Shown here: one piece after another, positions 37,483 to 45,227 of the stretch | Position numbering within the stretch: the first letter of the stretch is position 1 | Layout: every line of letters begins with the position of its first letter | Assembly: GCF_004765805.1 (NCBI RefSeq) | Contig: NZ_ML219773.1 | Coordinates: 496,001 to 560,000, forward strand | Reading direction: 5' to 3' | Length of the DNA: 64,000 nt | From: Halorussus halobius | Lineage (GTDB): Archaea; Halobacteriota; Halobacteria; Halobacteriales; Haladaptataceae | The notes under the pieces: generated by a model | Told to the model about the DNA's origin: nothing | Databases searched by the model: none | What the model saw: only the letters and a program-made list of their open reading frames with translations | Position numbers and translations under genes: made by a program

Positions 37483-38484
37483 ATGAGTCTCAGGTGCTCG
37501 CTCCTCGGCCACAGTTACGGGGAGGCAGAAATCGAACGCGAACGCGAGGAGCAGGGAAGCGAGGTGGTCGTCACCGTCCGGGAGTTCGAGGAGTGTGCGC
37601 GGTGTGGCGACCAGAACGTCCTCAGCGAGAACAAGGAGGTCACCGCCATCGAGTCGCCCGCACCCGACCTCGAATCGGCGGAGTCCGACCCGGACGTGGG
37701 CCGGAGTGAGGCCGCCGGCGACGCCACCGGGGCCGCCGGCCGGGCCGGCGTGAGCGGCTCGACCGACCCCGAGGTCTCCGCCGCGGACGACGGGGCCGAG
37801 ATCATGACGGACGACGGCGGCTCGGGCGGGACCGCCGGCGCGAGCGCGGCGGCCGATACGGGCGCGTCGGCCGACGCCGGCGCGACGGCCGACGCCGGTG
37901 CGAGTGGTGGGTCCGCCTCGACCGCGTCCGGCTCGGGAGCGTCGACCGCCCCGGCCGGGACCGACCCCGACGCGGGGCCGTCCGCGGCCGACGACGACGG
38001 CGTGATTCTGGACGACGAGGAGTCGAGCGTCGACGACGACCGCCAGCCCGGCGAGTGGCCCGAGGCCGAGACGACCCATCCGGCCGAGGCCGACGAGGGC
38101 GGGCACGCCGACTGGCCCGACGTCGGCCGGGAGGACGAGGGGTTCGACGCCGAGCCCGGCGGCGGGAGCGCGGACGTGGAGTTCGGCGGCGGACTCACCC
38201 CCGAGTCGGCGGGCGGGGTCAAGGACGCCGACGAGGTGGAGTTCGTCAACGCCGACGGCGACACGCTGGAGGCCCGCGACGCGGATGCGAGTCGGTCCGA
38301 CCTCTCGTCGGGCATCTCGGCCGGCGCGGACGCACCCAGCCTCTCGGGGCCGGCCGACGACCCCGACGTCGACGCCGAGTTCGTCTGCCCGGAATGTGAC
38401 TACCGCGAACCGGTCTCCGGGTCGTCGCTGCGCGCGGGCGACATCTGTCCCGAGTGTGCCCGGGGATACCTCGCCACGGAGTGA
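37483..38484 (+). CDS. Protein with N- and C-terminal zinc ribbons and a long low-complexity linker
   Basis: 333 residues. Residues 1-55 (MSLRCSLLGHSYGEAEIERE, then EECARCGDQN) carry C/H pairs. The C-terminus has CPECDYREP and CPECARGYL, a zinc ribbon. Between them lie about 250 residues of Ala/Gly/Asp/Ser-rich sequence with internal near-repeats (TADAGASADAGATADAG). It resembles a haloarchaeal family I recall as DUF7093. No enzymatic motif is visible. TTTACC lies 26-31 bases before the ATG, so the mRNA is probably leaderless. Confidence 0.8.
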   Translation: MSLRCSLLGHSYGEAEIEREREEQGSEVVVTVREFEECARCGDQNVLSENKEVTAIESPAPDLESAESDPDVGRSEAAGDATGAAGRAGVSGSTDPEVSAADDGAEIMTDDGGSGGTAGASAAADTGASADAGATADAGASGGSASTASGSGASTAPAGTDPDAGPSAADDDGVILDDEESSVDDDRQPGEWPEAETTHPAEADEGGHADWPDVGREDEGFDAEPGGGSADVEFGGGLTPESAGGVKDADEVEFVNADGDTLEARDADASRSDLSSGISAGADAPSLSGPADDPDVDAEFVCPECDYREPVSGSSLRAGDICPECARGYLATE

Positions 38485-38580
38485 CGCCGCGTTCGTCCAC
38501 GTGAGCCTCGAAATCGCCGGATACAAGAGTGGACGCGACGCGAAAAGGGTTTACCACACCCTGTCCAAAGCCCGAGTAGC

Positions 38581-38976
38581 ATGAAAGAGTACAAGATGCG
38601 ACGCGGTGAGCATCTCGACGACCGCATCCCGGACATGAAGGCCACGGTCGAGGAGTACTTCGGCGAGATCACCGGCACCGAAGAGCACGACGGGCACGAA
38701 CTCTACGTGGTCGGGGACCCCGACAACCCCGTCTTCGACAAGATTCTGGCCGGAGCGGCCGAGTACAGCGGTAAGAAGGACAAACTCGCGGTCCACTTCG
38801 AGGAGCGGCCCGCCGAGGACGTCATCGCCGAGGGCCACGCCGACGCCGCCGCCGACGCGGTCGACAAGAAGAACGACTTCCTGCTCGAAGCCACCGGCCG
38901 GGACGCCAAGGCCCGCCGGGACTCGATGAAGCGGCAGGTCGAGGACGACGCCGACAAGCCCGACGGCGTCTCGTAG
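38581..38976 (+). CDS. Conserved haloarchaeal protein, DUF5611-like
   Basis: 131 residues: MKEYKMRRGEHLDDRIPDMK, then EEYFGEITGTEEHDGHELYV. It is small, soluble and acidic with a helical C-terminal half (AAADAVDKKNDFLLEATGRD). It resembles the family I recall as DUF5611; function unknown. TTTACC 26-31 bases upstream of the ATG suggests a leaderless transcript. Confidence 0.8.
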   Translation: MKEYKMRRGEHLDDRIPDMKATVEEYFGEITGTEEHDGHELYVVGDPDNPVFDKILAGAAEYSGKKDKLAVHFEERPAEDVIAEGHADAAADAVDKKNDFLLEATGRDAKARRDSMKRQVEDDADKPDGVS

Positions 38977-39041
38977 TCCGCCCCGTCTTTTCTCCTCTCG
39001 AACGACCCGCCCGCGGAGCCGCCCGGCCGCCGGAACGGTCC

Positions 39042-39404
39042 TCAGAAGAAGTCGCCGCTGGGCGAGCCCTCGCCCCGGCCGCCCCGGCCGCCCTCGTTGC
39101 GGTCGATGCCCATCACGCTCTCGGGCTGGTCTATGTCCCAGTCGCCGGTGCCGTCGTCGGCGACCCGGACGGTCACGTCCTCGACGGCGTCGAAGTCGGC
39201 CGCGAGGTCGAGCTTGATGTTCTGGGCGGTTCGGGGACTGATGGCACACCCCGAGCACGCGCCACCCAGCTCCACGACGACCTCGCCGGTCTCGGGGTCG
39301 GCCGTCCGGACCGCGCTCTCGCCCCCGTGCATGCTGATGATGGGCATCTGCCCGGTCAGCCATCGCTCGACGCGGGCCTTCAGGGAGTCGTCGTCCTCGG
39401 TCAT
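39042..39404 (-). CDS. NifU-type iron-sulfur cluster scaffold/carrier domain protein
   Basis: 120 residues. The C-terminal NifU (Nfu) domain has [10 protein letters not shown] with C50-x-x-C53, which binds an Fe-S cluster between two monomers, followed by [14 protein letters not shown]. The last 25 residues are a Gly/Arg-rich tail ([15 protein letters not shown]). It likely passes Fe-S clusters to client proteins. It converges on the DUF5611-like gene. Confidence 0.92.
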   Translation of the reverse strand: MTEDDDSLKARVERWLTGQMPIISMHGGESAVRTADPETGEVVVELGGACSGCAISPRTAQNIKLDLAADFDAVEDVTVRVADDGTGDWDIDQPESVMGIDRNEGGRGGRGEGSPSGDFF

Positions 39405-39501
39405 GGGTCGAGGCTACGGACCGCGCCGGTGTAGGACTTTGGGTTCCCGAACCGGCGGTCGGTGCCCAAGACATTACTACCGAGACCGTGGAGATTCCCG
39501 C

Positions 39502-39951
39502 ATGGCACTCGACACCATCCTGCTCGCGGTCGGTCCCGGCGACGCCGACCGCACCGAGCGGCTGGCCGACGCGGTGGTCGACGTCGCGAAACCGGCGGGC
39601 GCGAGCGTGGTGCTGGCCCACGTCTTCACCGACGAGGAGTACGACGAGGTGCTCGACCACCTCGACTCGGACCCGACGGGCGAGACGACCCCCGACGAGG
39701 TGGCGGGTCGCCATGCCACGATTCGGGAACTCGCGCGAGCGTTCGACGAGGCCGGCGTCGCCTACGCCGTGCGGGGACGGGTCGGTTCCCACGGCGACAG
39801 CATCGTGGCGCTGGCCGAGGACGTCGGGGCCGACCGCGTGGTGGTGGGCGGGCGCAAGCGCTCGCCCACGGGGAAGGCGGTGTTCGGCAGCACGGCCCAG
39901 ACGGTCATGCTCAACGCGCCCTGCCCGGTGACGTTCGTCCGGTCGGCGTGA
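39502..39951 (+). CDS. Universal stress protein (UspA family)
   Basis: 149 residues, single UspA domain. It begins MALDTILLAVGPGDADRTERL and ends with the ATP-binding loop VVVGGRKRSPTGKAVFGSTA then QTVMLNAPCPVTFVR. The G-x2-G/R-x9-G-S/T pattern points to the nucleotide-binding subgroup. ATTACTA about 28-30 bases upstream is a likely promoter. Confidence 0.92.
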   Translation: MALDTILLAVGPGDADRTERLADAVVDVAKPAGASVVLAHVFTDEEYDEVLDHLDSDPTGETTPDEVAGRHATIRELARAFDEAGVAYAVRGRVGSHGDSIVALAEDVGADRVVVGGRKRSPTGKAVFGSTAQTVMLNAPCPVTFVRSA

Positions 39952-40059
39952 AGCCGGACCGGGTCCTCGGGGCGGCCGCCCCGCGTGCCACCGAATAACG
40001 TACTCGCCGCCGAGTAAATGCCCGTAGTTAAGTGCGACCGGCCCGTCCTACCGGCCTGA

Positions 40060-41037
40060 ATGGCGTACTACGCGGGCGTCGATCTGGGTGCGACGAACGT
40101 CAGGGCCGCCGTCGCCGACGACGAGGGGGACGTGGTGAGCGTCCACCGGCGGGACACGCCCGGCGGGCCGACCGGCATCGCGGTGACCGAGGCCGTCCTG
40201 GAGTGTCTTCGTCGGGCCTGCGCGACCGCCGAGGTGGCCCCCGACCGGCTTCGGGCGGTCGGCATCGGCTCCATCGGCCCGCTCGACCTCGCGGCGGGCG
40301 CGGTCGAGAACCCGGCCAACCTGCCCGACGCCGTCGACCGCATCCCGCTGACGGGGCCGGTGGGCGAACTCGTCGACAGCGACCGGGTGTACCTCCACAA
40401 CGACACGGTGGCGGGCGTCATCGGCCAGCGGTTCTACAGCGACCGCAACCCCGACGACATGGTGTATCTGACCATCTCGTCGGGCATCGGCGCTGGCGTC
40501 TGCGTCGACGGACAGGTGCTGTCGGGGTGGGACGGCAACGCGGGCGAGGTGGGCCACATGGTCGTCGACCCGCAGGGCAGGCGGACGTGTGGCTGTGGCC
40601 GCGACGGCCACTGGGAGGCGTACTGTTCGGGCGAGAACGTTCCCGAGTACGCCCGCCTGCTCGCGGAAGACGTCGCCGACTCCGACACCGACCTGCCGCT
40701 GGATTCGCCGGCGTTCTCGGCGGTCGACGTGTTCGAGGCGGCCGGCGACGACGCCTTCGCCGACCACGTGGTCGACCAACTGGCCCACTGGAACGCGCTG
40801 GGCGTCGCCAACGTCGCGCAGGCGTACGCCCCGCTGGTCGTCTACGTCGGCGGCGCGGTCGCGCTCAACAACGAGGCGCTGGTGGTCGACCCCATCCGCG
40901 AGCGCATCGACGAGCTGGTGTTCAACAACGTCCCCGACGTGCAACTCACGACGCTGGGCGACGACGTGGTGTTGAAGGGAGCCATCGCGAGCGCGCTCAC
41001 GGGCGGGACGGGCGACCGAAACCGCTCGTCGAGTTGA
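40060..41037 (+). CDS. ROK-family sugar kinase (glucokinase-like)
   Basis: 325 residues. DLGATNVR (8-15) is the phosphate-binding loop of the ASKHA fold. NDTVAGVIGQRF contains the catalytic-type Asp. GNAGEVGHM and CGCGRDGHWEAYCSG (from about 177) are the ROK zinc motif. It probably phosphorylates glucose or a related hexose with ATP; the sugar cannot be assigned. TTAAGT 27-33 bases before the ATG predicts a leaderless mRNA. It could serve the same sugar pool as the upstream PQQ sugar dehydrogenase, but no operon links them. Confidence 0.88.
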   Translation: MAYYAGVDLGATNVRAAVADDEGDVVSVHRRDTPGGPTGIAVTEAVLECLRRACATAEVAPDRLRAVGIGSIGPLDLAAGAVENPANLPDAVDRIPLTGPVGELVDSDRVYLHNDTVAGVIGQRFYSDRNPDDMVYLTISSGIGAGVCVDGQVLSGWDGNAGEVGHMVVDPQGRRTCGCGRDGHWEAYCSGENVPEYARLLAEDVADSDTDLPLDSPAFSAVDVFEAAGDDAFADHVVDQLAHWNALGVANVAQAYAPLVVYVGGAVALNNEALVVDPIRERIDELVFNNVPDVQLTTLGDDVVLKGAIASALTGGTGDRNRSSS

Positions 41038-41193
41038 TTCGCTTCGGAACGCGGTCCTCGCGACTCCGGTGGTTCTTCGGAGCGTTCGCGTGGACTTGTC
41101 TTCGCCGAGGATCGCGCTACTTCCATCCGCATTCGCCGCGTTCGCCTGGACTCGTCTTCGCCGGGTTCGCGCCACTCCCATCCGCAATTCGGC

Positions 41194-41282
41194 GTGCGCT
41201 GGCGCGGTCCTCGTGACCGCGCCAAAACGCGCGAGGGAGGCGAGCGCGTTCAGGCGCTCGCCGAGGCTGGGGAGGCGTGAGG
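41194..41282 (+). repeat. Dispersed two-hairpin element, copy B (left half)
   Basis: Hairpin 1 at 41201-41223 has arms GGCGCGGTC/GACCGCGCC; hairpin 2 at 41239-41262 has arms GGCGAGCGC/GCGCTCGCC. Compared with copy C both stems differ in sequence but stay fully paired. The block GAGGCTGGGGAGG-GTGAGG follows, as in A and C. Confidence 0.75.
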
Positions 41283-41303
41283 CTCGCGGTTGCGGTTGCG
41301 GGT

Positions 41304-41396
41304 CTCATATGTCGAGGCAGTAGCTAGCTCCTTCGCATGGTCCCCCTCCGTTTCAGAACGAACAAAGCTAGCTTCTGCCTCCACCGATGAGTCGCC
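41304..41396. repeat. Inverted AGCTAGCT boxes of copy B
   Basis: Two copies of a ~30-base box (CTCAT--GTCGAGGCAGTAGCTAGCT type) face each other, with AGCTAGCT cores at 41322-41329 and 41366-41373 and 36 bases between the cores. The same arrangement occurs at 43404-43500 and 58605-58700. Confidence 0.75.
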
Positions 41397-41399
41397 GCA

Positions 41400-41472
41400 G
41401 CCTCACACCTCCCCAGCCTCCTCGCTCACGTCCGTTCGCTCGTCCCTCGCGCGCGTTACTCGCGCGCGCCGG
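41400..41472 (-). repeat. Inverted, degenerate second module of copy B
   Basis: Read on the minus strand it shows CGCGCGCGAGTAACGCGCG, CGAGGGACGAGCG and GAGGAGGCTGGGGAGG, paralleling the left module and the left half of copy D (58518-58585). Confidence 0.6.
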
Positions 41473-41487
41473 AGTTGACACGAGGCC

Positions 41488-41583
41488 GCGACGATGCGAC
41501 TTGCGAGGACGCGATTTACGAGGCCGCGACTTGCGACTTGCGACGATGCGACTTGCGACGATGCGATTTACGAGGACGCGAAG
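41488..41583. repeat. Imperfect short tandem repeats
   Basis: Reiterations of GCGACTTGCGAC, GACGATGCGACTTGC and GCGATTTACGAGG-CGCGA in a ~95-base tract beside copy B. No consistent reading frame or protein resemblance. Confidence 0.5.
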
Positions 41584-41666
41584 CGCGAGACGGACGAGCG
41601 AACCGACGACTCGACACGGCCCACCGACGCCGACCCTTTATCCCGCTCTGGGCCGTGGCTCCGTCC

Positions 41667-43148
41667 ATGCAGCGCCGCGAGTTTCTTCGGGGGGTAGCGG
41701 GGTCGGCCGCGCTGGGGGCGGTCGTCGGGAGTCCGGTCGCGTCGACGAGCGCCACGGCCCATCCCGGGCCGTACCGACCGTTCGGGAACGTCGCCGTCGA
41801 GCAGGCCAAGGAGGCCGTCGTCGGCCCGGACGGCGAGTACGTCTACGTGGCGGCCACAGACGGCTTCGCAGTGGTGGACGTGCGCGGACACTGGAATCCG
41901 CGAGTCGCGTTCGAGACGCGCGACCTGCTGGTCGACCGCGAGAACGGGCCCCTGCCGATGATTCAGGACGTGAAAGTCGACGGCGACCGGCTGCTGGTCG
42001 CCGGGCCGGCAAACCCCATCGGGGGCGACGCGTTGCAGGGGGTGCTGGTCTACGACGTGAGCGACCCCGAGAACCCCGAGCGGGTCGCGTTCCACGAGAC
42101 CGACCACTCCATCCACAACTGCCACCTGCTGGACGGCGTGGCCTACCTCTCGGCCAACCACGGCGGGCGCAACGCCCTCGTGACGGTCGACGTCGGCGGT
42201 GACGACCCGACCGAACTCGGCCGCTGGTCGCTGGCCGACCGCGACGAGCGGTGGGCCGAGATTCCCACGGGGCTGTGGACCGTCCACGACGTCTGGGTGC
42301 GCGGAAATCGGGCGTACCTCGCCCACTGGGACGCGGGCGTCGTCGTCCTCGACGTGAGCGACCCCGCCAGCCCGTCGTTCGTCTCCAGATTCGCGGGGCG
42401 GTCGCTCGACGACCTCGCCGACGTCCCGCCCGAGGCGTCCCGGGCCCAGTCGCTCGCGCTCCCGGGCAACGTCCACTACGCGATGACCGACGACGCGGGC
42501 GACCTGCTCGCGCTCAACCGCGAGGCGTGGGCGGTCGACGGCGAGGGCGGCCCCGGCGGCGTGGCGCTGTGGGACGTCGCCGACGAGACCAGTCCCGAGC
42601 GACTCTCGACCGTCGCCCCGCCGCCGACGCCCGACGCCAGCCAGAGCGGGACGTGGACCACCTCGCACAACCTCGATCTCGTGGACGGCCGGCTGTTCAC
42701 CTCGTGGTATCAGGGCGGCGTGAAGGTCCACGACGTGAGCGACCCCGCGAGCCCCGAGCAGATGGCGTGGTGGCGCGACCCCGACGAGACGGCGTTCTGG
42801 ACCGCCACGCGCGCCACCGAGCAGTTCTTCGTCGCCACCAGCATCGGCGACTACCTCGGCGGCGTCGAGGGCGAGGCCGGCCTCTACACCTTCCCGATAG
42901 AGCGCGACGAGCAGAAGGACCCGCCGTCGCTGACCACGACCGCGACCGATGGGTCGGCTACTACCTCCGGCACCGCCACCGGGGACGGCGCAACCGCCCC
43001 GTCGACCACCGAGCGCGCCGCGCTCGACGCCGAGACGACCACGGGGTCGTCTGGCGCGGACGCGACGGGAAACGCGTCGGGATTCGGCGTCGCCACCGGC
43101 GTCGCGGCGCTGGTCGGGGCAGGCGCGTGGACGGCGTTCCGGGACTGA
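41667..43148 (+). CDS. Exported LVIVD-repeat beta-propeller protein with C-terminal anchor
   Basis: 493 residues. The N-terminus MQRREFLRGVAGSAALGAVV is a Tat signal. Repeats ending in VVDVRG, VYDVSDPENPERV, VTVDVGGDDP, VLDVSDPASPSFV and VHDVSDPASPEQM are LVIVD units of a propeller. A Thr/Ser/Ala-rich spacer then leads to the hydrophobic C-terminus GFGVATGVAALVGAGAWTAF with a final RD, similar in layout to surface proteins anchored by their C-terminus. Probably a cell-surface protein; ligand unknown. TTTATC 25-30 bases before the ATG suggests a leaderless mRNA. Confidence 0.85.
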   Translation: MQRREFLRGVAGSAALGAVVGSPVASTSATAHPGPYRPFGNVAVEQAKEAVVGPDGEYVYVAATDGFAVVDVRGHWNPRVAFETRDLLVDRENGPLPMIQDVKVDGDRLLVAGPANPIGGDALQGVLVYDVSDPENPERVAFHETDHSIHNCHLLDGVAYLSANHGGRNALVTVDVGGDDPTELGRWSLADRDERWAEIPTGLWTVHDVWVRGNRAYLAHWDAGVVVLDVSDPASPSFVSRFAGRSLDDLADVPPEASRAQSLALPGNVHYAMTDDAGDLLALNREAWAVDGEGGPGGVALWDVADETSPERLSTVAPPPTPDASQSGTWTTSHNLDLVDGRLFTSWYQGGVKVHDVSDPASPEQMAWWRDPDETAFWTATRATEQFFVATSIGDYLGGVEGEAGLYTFPIERDEQKDPPSLTTTATDGSATTSGTATGDGATAPSTTERAALDAETTTGSSGADATGNASGFGVATGVAALVGAGAWTAFRD

Positions 43149-43293
43149 GCGACGCCGTGGATTCGCGGTTGGGACGGTCGTTGGGCTCGGCTCTCGGCGG
43201 GAGGGAGTTCCCGGCGCGCTGGTGCGAGTATCGACTGGGGGTATGCAACTCGACCGTCTACTCGGCGTACGCTAACTCGGCCCTCGACTCCCG

Positions 43294-43382
43294 GCGTGCG
43301 CTGGCGCGACCGCTTGCGGGTCGCGCCCAAGCGCGCGAGGGAGGGGCGCGCTCGTGCGCCCCGAGGCTGGGGAGGGGTGAGG
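43294..43382 (+). repeat. Dispersed two-hairpin element, copy C
   Basis: Hairpin 1, 43303-43327: arms GGCGCGACC/GGTCGCGCC, loop GCTTGCG. Hairpin 2, 43343-43362: arms GGGGCGC/GCGCCCC, loop GCTCGT. Almost identical to copy A in inverse orientation, but the loop of hairpin 1 reads in the same direction on the plus strand in both copies, meaning that the stem-loop is flipped relative to its flanks. Confidence 0.8.
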
Positions 43383-43403
43383 TCCGCCGTTGCGGTCGCA
43401 GTG

Positions 43404-43500
43404 CGGTTACTCATCGGTCGAGGCAGAAGCTAGCTTAGTCCCGGCTCGACCCGCGAGTGACGGTGAGGCAAAGCTAGCTAGCTACTGCCGAGACGAACGA
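43404..43500. repeat. Inverted AGCTAGCT boxes of copy C
   Basis: Left box ACTCATCGGTCGAGGCAGA then AGCTAGCT (43428-43435); right box AGCTAGCTAGCT (43472-43483) then ACTGCCGAGACGAACGAG, in opposite orientation. The cores are 36 bases apart, the same spacing as in copy B. Confidence 0.75.
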
Positions 43501-43564
43501 GAACCGCAACTACGGCCGTGGCCGCCACTATCCTTGAGCCAATGAGAATCCCGCCGCCCACGAC

Positions 43565-43654
43565 CGCATCCGCAACGCCGTCCGCACCCGCAACGCCGTC
43601 CGCATCCGCAACGCCGTCCGCATCCGCAACGCCGTCCGCACCCGCAGCCGCGCC
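43565..43654. repeat. 18-base tandem repeat, four exact or near-exact copies plus one degenerate
   Basis: Unit CGCATCCGCAACGCCGTC starts at 43565, 43583, 43601 and 43619, with T/C variation at position 5; a fifth diverged unit ends near 43654. Confidence 0.85.
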
Positions 43655-43708
43655 GCACCCACAACCACCTATCCCTGGACCTCACCCGAAACCCGAATCA
43701 CACCGGCC

Positions 43709-44008
43709 TCACAGCGGCAGCCGGTCGATGACGCGGTCCACGAACGACTGGTCGTCCCCGTTCCGCTCGTTGGGGTCCGGGACCACGCGCTCGTCGGGCG
43801 TGATGAGGGTGCGCTGGTCGCCCGAGGTGGCGTCGATGAGGTCGTCGTCCTTGAGGTTGCCCAGCGCGGTTTCGAGGTCGTCGATGCTGGCGTCGACCTC
43901 CGACCGGAGCTCGAACACCGTCATTCCGTCGTCGTTCCGGTCGACGAGCGCGTCGAGTACCGCGACCTCCACCTCCTCGCGGTCCCGGTACTCCCGCTTT
44001 GCCTTCAT
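43709..44008 (-). CDS. Small winged-helix-like haloarchaeal protein (DUF6432-like)
   Basis: 99 residues: MKAKREYRDREEVEVAVLDA, then DGMTVFELRSEVDASIDDLE and ALGNLKDDDLIDATSGDQRT. The helix-helix-strand pattern looks like a compact winged helix, so nucleic-acid binding is plausible. It resembles the family I recall as DUF6432. The ATG at 44008 is chosen because upstream codons are Pro/Arg/Ser-rich and unlike the rest. TAAAACC-type sequence about 25-30 bases upstream may be the promoter. Confidence 0.75.
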   Translation of the reverse strand: MKAKREYRDREEVEVAVLDALVDRNDDGMTVFELRSEVDASIDDLETALGNLKDDDLIDATSGDQRTLITPDERVVPDPNERNGDDQSFVDRVIDRLPL

Positions 44009-44138
44009 ACTCGGTCGTACGTTCGGCGGGGTTTTACCTTTATCTGAAAGTCGGCTCGCGGTCGTCCGGACCGGCTCGCCGCGGGGTCGACCGGAACCAA
44101 GCGGAAGCCTTACGCCCCGAAGCGACGCACGTCCGGGT

Positions 44139-44663
44139 ATGGAAGTCAACTCCCGCCACCACCTCCGGAGCGACGAGGTGCGCGACGTGGAGGACCGACT
44201 GGCCGACCGCCTCGGCGTCGAGGTCGACGCCGACGCGTACGAACTCGTGGAGCTCGACGACTCGGCGTTCGACCTCGTGCTGGTCGACGGCGAGCCGAGC
44301 GTCCTCTACGTCGAGCGCGAGGCGAACGCCGCGGAGTCGAGCGGTGACGAACCGCGGGACTGCGAGCCGTTCCTGACCGTTCGCGGGGCCAACGACTACC
44401 CGCCCGAGCGCCGCGTGGTCACGGTCGACGCGGGCGCGGTGTCGTTCGTCAGCGACGGCGCGGACGTGATGCGGCCCGGCATCGTCGAGGCCGACGCCGA
44501 CATCGAGGCGGGCGACCTCGTGGCCGTCGCCGAGGAGTCCCACGGCAAGGTGCTGGCGGTCGGGCGCGCGATGACCGACGGCGACGACATGGTGGGCGAG
44601 TCGGGGAAGGTCGTCGAGTCGGTCCACCACGTCGGCGACGACCTCTACGAGTTCGACGTGTAG
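44139..44663 (+). CDS. PUA-domain RNA-binding protein
   Basis: 174 residues. The N-terminal half (MEVNSRHHLRSDEVRDVEDR, then DSAFDLVLVDGEPSVLY) resembles archaeal pre-PUA proteins. The C-terminal half is a PUA domain: RRVVTVDAGAVSFVSDGADV, MRPGIVEAD, IEAGDLVAVAEE and GKVLAVGRA. Such proteins bind structured RNA; the family is related to MCT-1/Tma20. TTACGC about 28 bases upstream suggests a leaderless mRNA. Its end overlaps the convergent membrane protein gene by 19 bases. Confidence 0.9.
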   Translation: MEVNSRHHLRSDEVRDVEDRLADRLGVEVDADAYELVELDDSAFDLVLVDGEPSVLYVEREANAAESSGDEPRDCEPFLTVRGANDYPPERRVVTVDAGAVSFVSDGADVMRPGIVEADADIEAGDLVAVAEESHGKVLAVGRAMTDGDDMVGESGKVVESVHHVGDDLYEFDV

Positions 44664-45220
44664 TCGGCGGCGGTCCACCACCCCAGCGCTGCCACGCCCG
44701 CCCCGAGCAACAGCCCCGGCCCGACCGGGACCACCGCCTCGTCCGGGACCGCGCCGCCGACCGCGAGCGCGAGCGATGCCGGGACGCCCACGGGGAGCGC
44801 GCTCGCAAGTAGGGCCGCCCCGACCCGTGGCTCGACGCCGTCGACCAGCAACCCGTCACCCGCGACCGTCGCGCCGACCAGCACGAGAATCGACGCCCAC
44901 ACCGAGAGCGTCCAGCCCGCGAGGCGTCCGGCGAGGACGTAGGCCAGCGACCCCGCCAGTCCGGCGAGCAGTCCCGCCGCGAGAAGGGCGACCCCCGCAG
45001 TCGCCAGTCGACCCCACGCGCGGCCCGTCCGCGCGCGGTAGCCCGCCACGCCCGCCAGCGCCAGCCCGAACGCGGCGGGCGTGAGCAGGTCCAGCGTCCC
45101 GTAGCCGAGCACGGTCACGCCGCCGCCCGACGCGAACCAGAACAGCGGGAGCGCCGCCCACGCGACGCCGCCCGCGACGCCGGCGAGGCCCGCGAGGCGC
45201 ACGGGAATCGACGAGCCCAT
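44645..45220 (-). CDS. Multi-pass membrane protein of unknown function
   Basis: 191 residues with about six hydrophobic segments rich in Ala, Gly, Leu and Val and almost no charged loops (GLAGVAGGVAWAALPLFWFA; LLTPAAFGLALAGVAGY; LATAGVALLAAGLLAGLAGS). The family is not recognised. It starts 7 bases after the stop of the DUF1028-like gene in the same direction, so the two are probably co-transcribed. Confidence 0.75.
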   Translation of the reverse strand: MGSSIPVRLAGLAGVAGGVAWAALPLFWFASGGGVTVLGYGTLDLLTPAAFGLALAGVAGYRARTGRAWGRLATAGVALLAAGLLAGLAGSLAYVLAGRLAGWTLSVWASILVLVGATVAGDGLLVDGVEPRVGAALLASALPVGVPASLALAVGGAVPDEAVVPVGPGLLLGAGVAALGWWTAADYTSNS

Positions 45221-45227
45221 CGTGTCC

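Larger units (their letters stand above)
41038..41666. other. Long non-coding gap holding a paired dispersed element
   Basis: 629 bases without a credible gene. It contains the two-hairpin module at 41194-41282, an inverted, degenerate second module at 41400-41472, two inverted AGCTAGCT boxes between them, simple repeats at 41488-41583, and the promoter (TTTATC, 41637-41642) of the next gene. Confidence 0.7.
43149..43708. other. Long non-coding gap between convergent genes, holding dispersed element copy C
   Basis: 560 bases. Contains the best-preserved two-hairpin module (43294-43382), a pair of inverted AGCTAGCT boxes (43404-43500) and an 18-base minisatellite (43565-43654). Open frames through it are Ser/Ala/Pro or Cys/Gly/Arg low-complexity and are not supported. 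Confidence 0.7.

Noticed and set aside
43482-43685. Cys/Gly/Arg-rich minus-strand frame
   Set aside because: It is the 18-base tandem repeat read on the other strand; no promoter and no natural start context.
43518-44138. Plus-strand Ser/Ala/Pro-rich extension upstream of the PUA gene
   Set aside because: It is the 18-base minisatellite read through; the PUA protein has a normal start at 44139 with a promoter 28 bases upstream.
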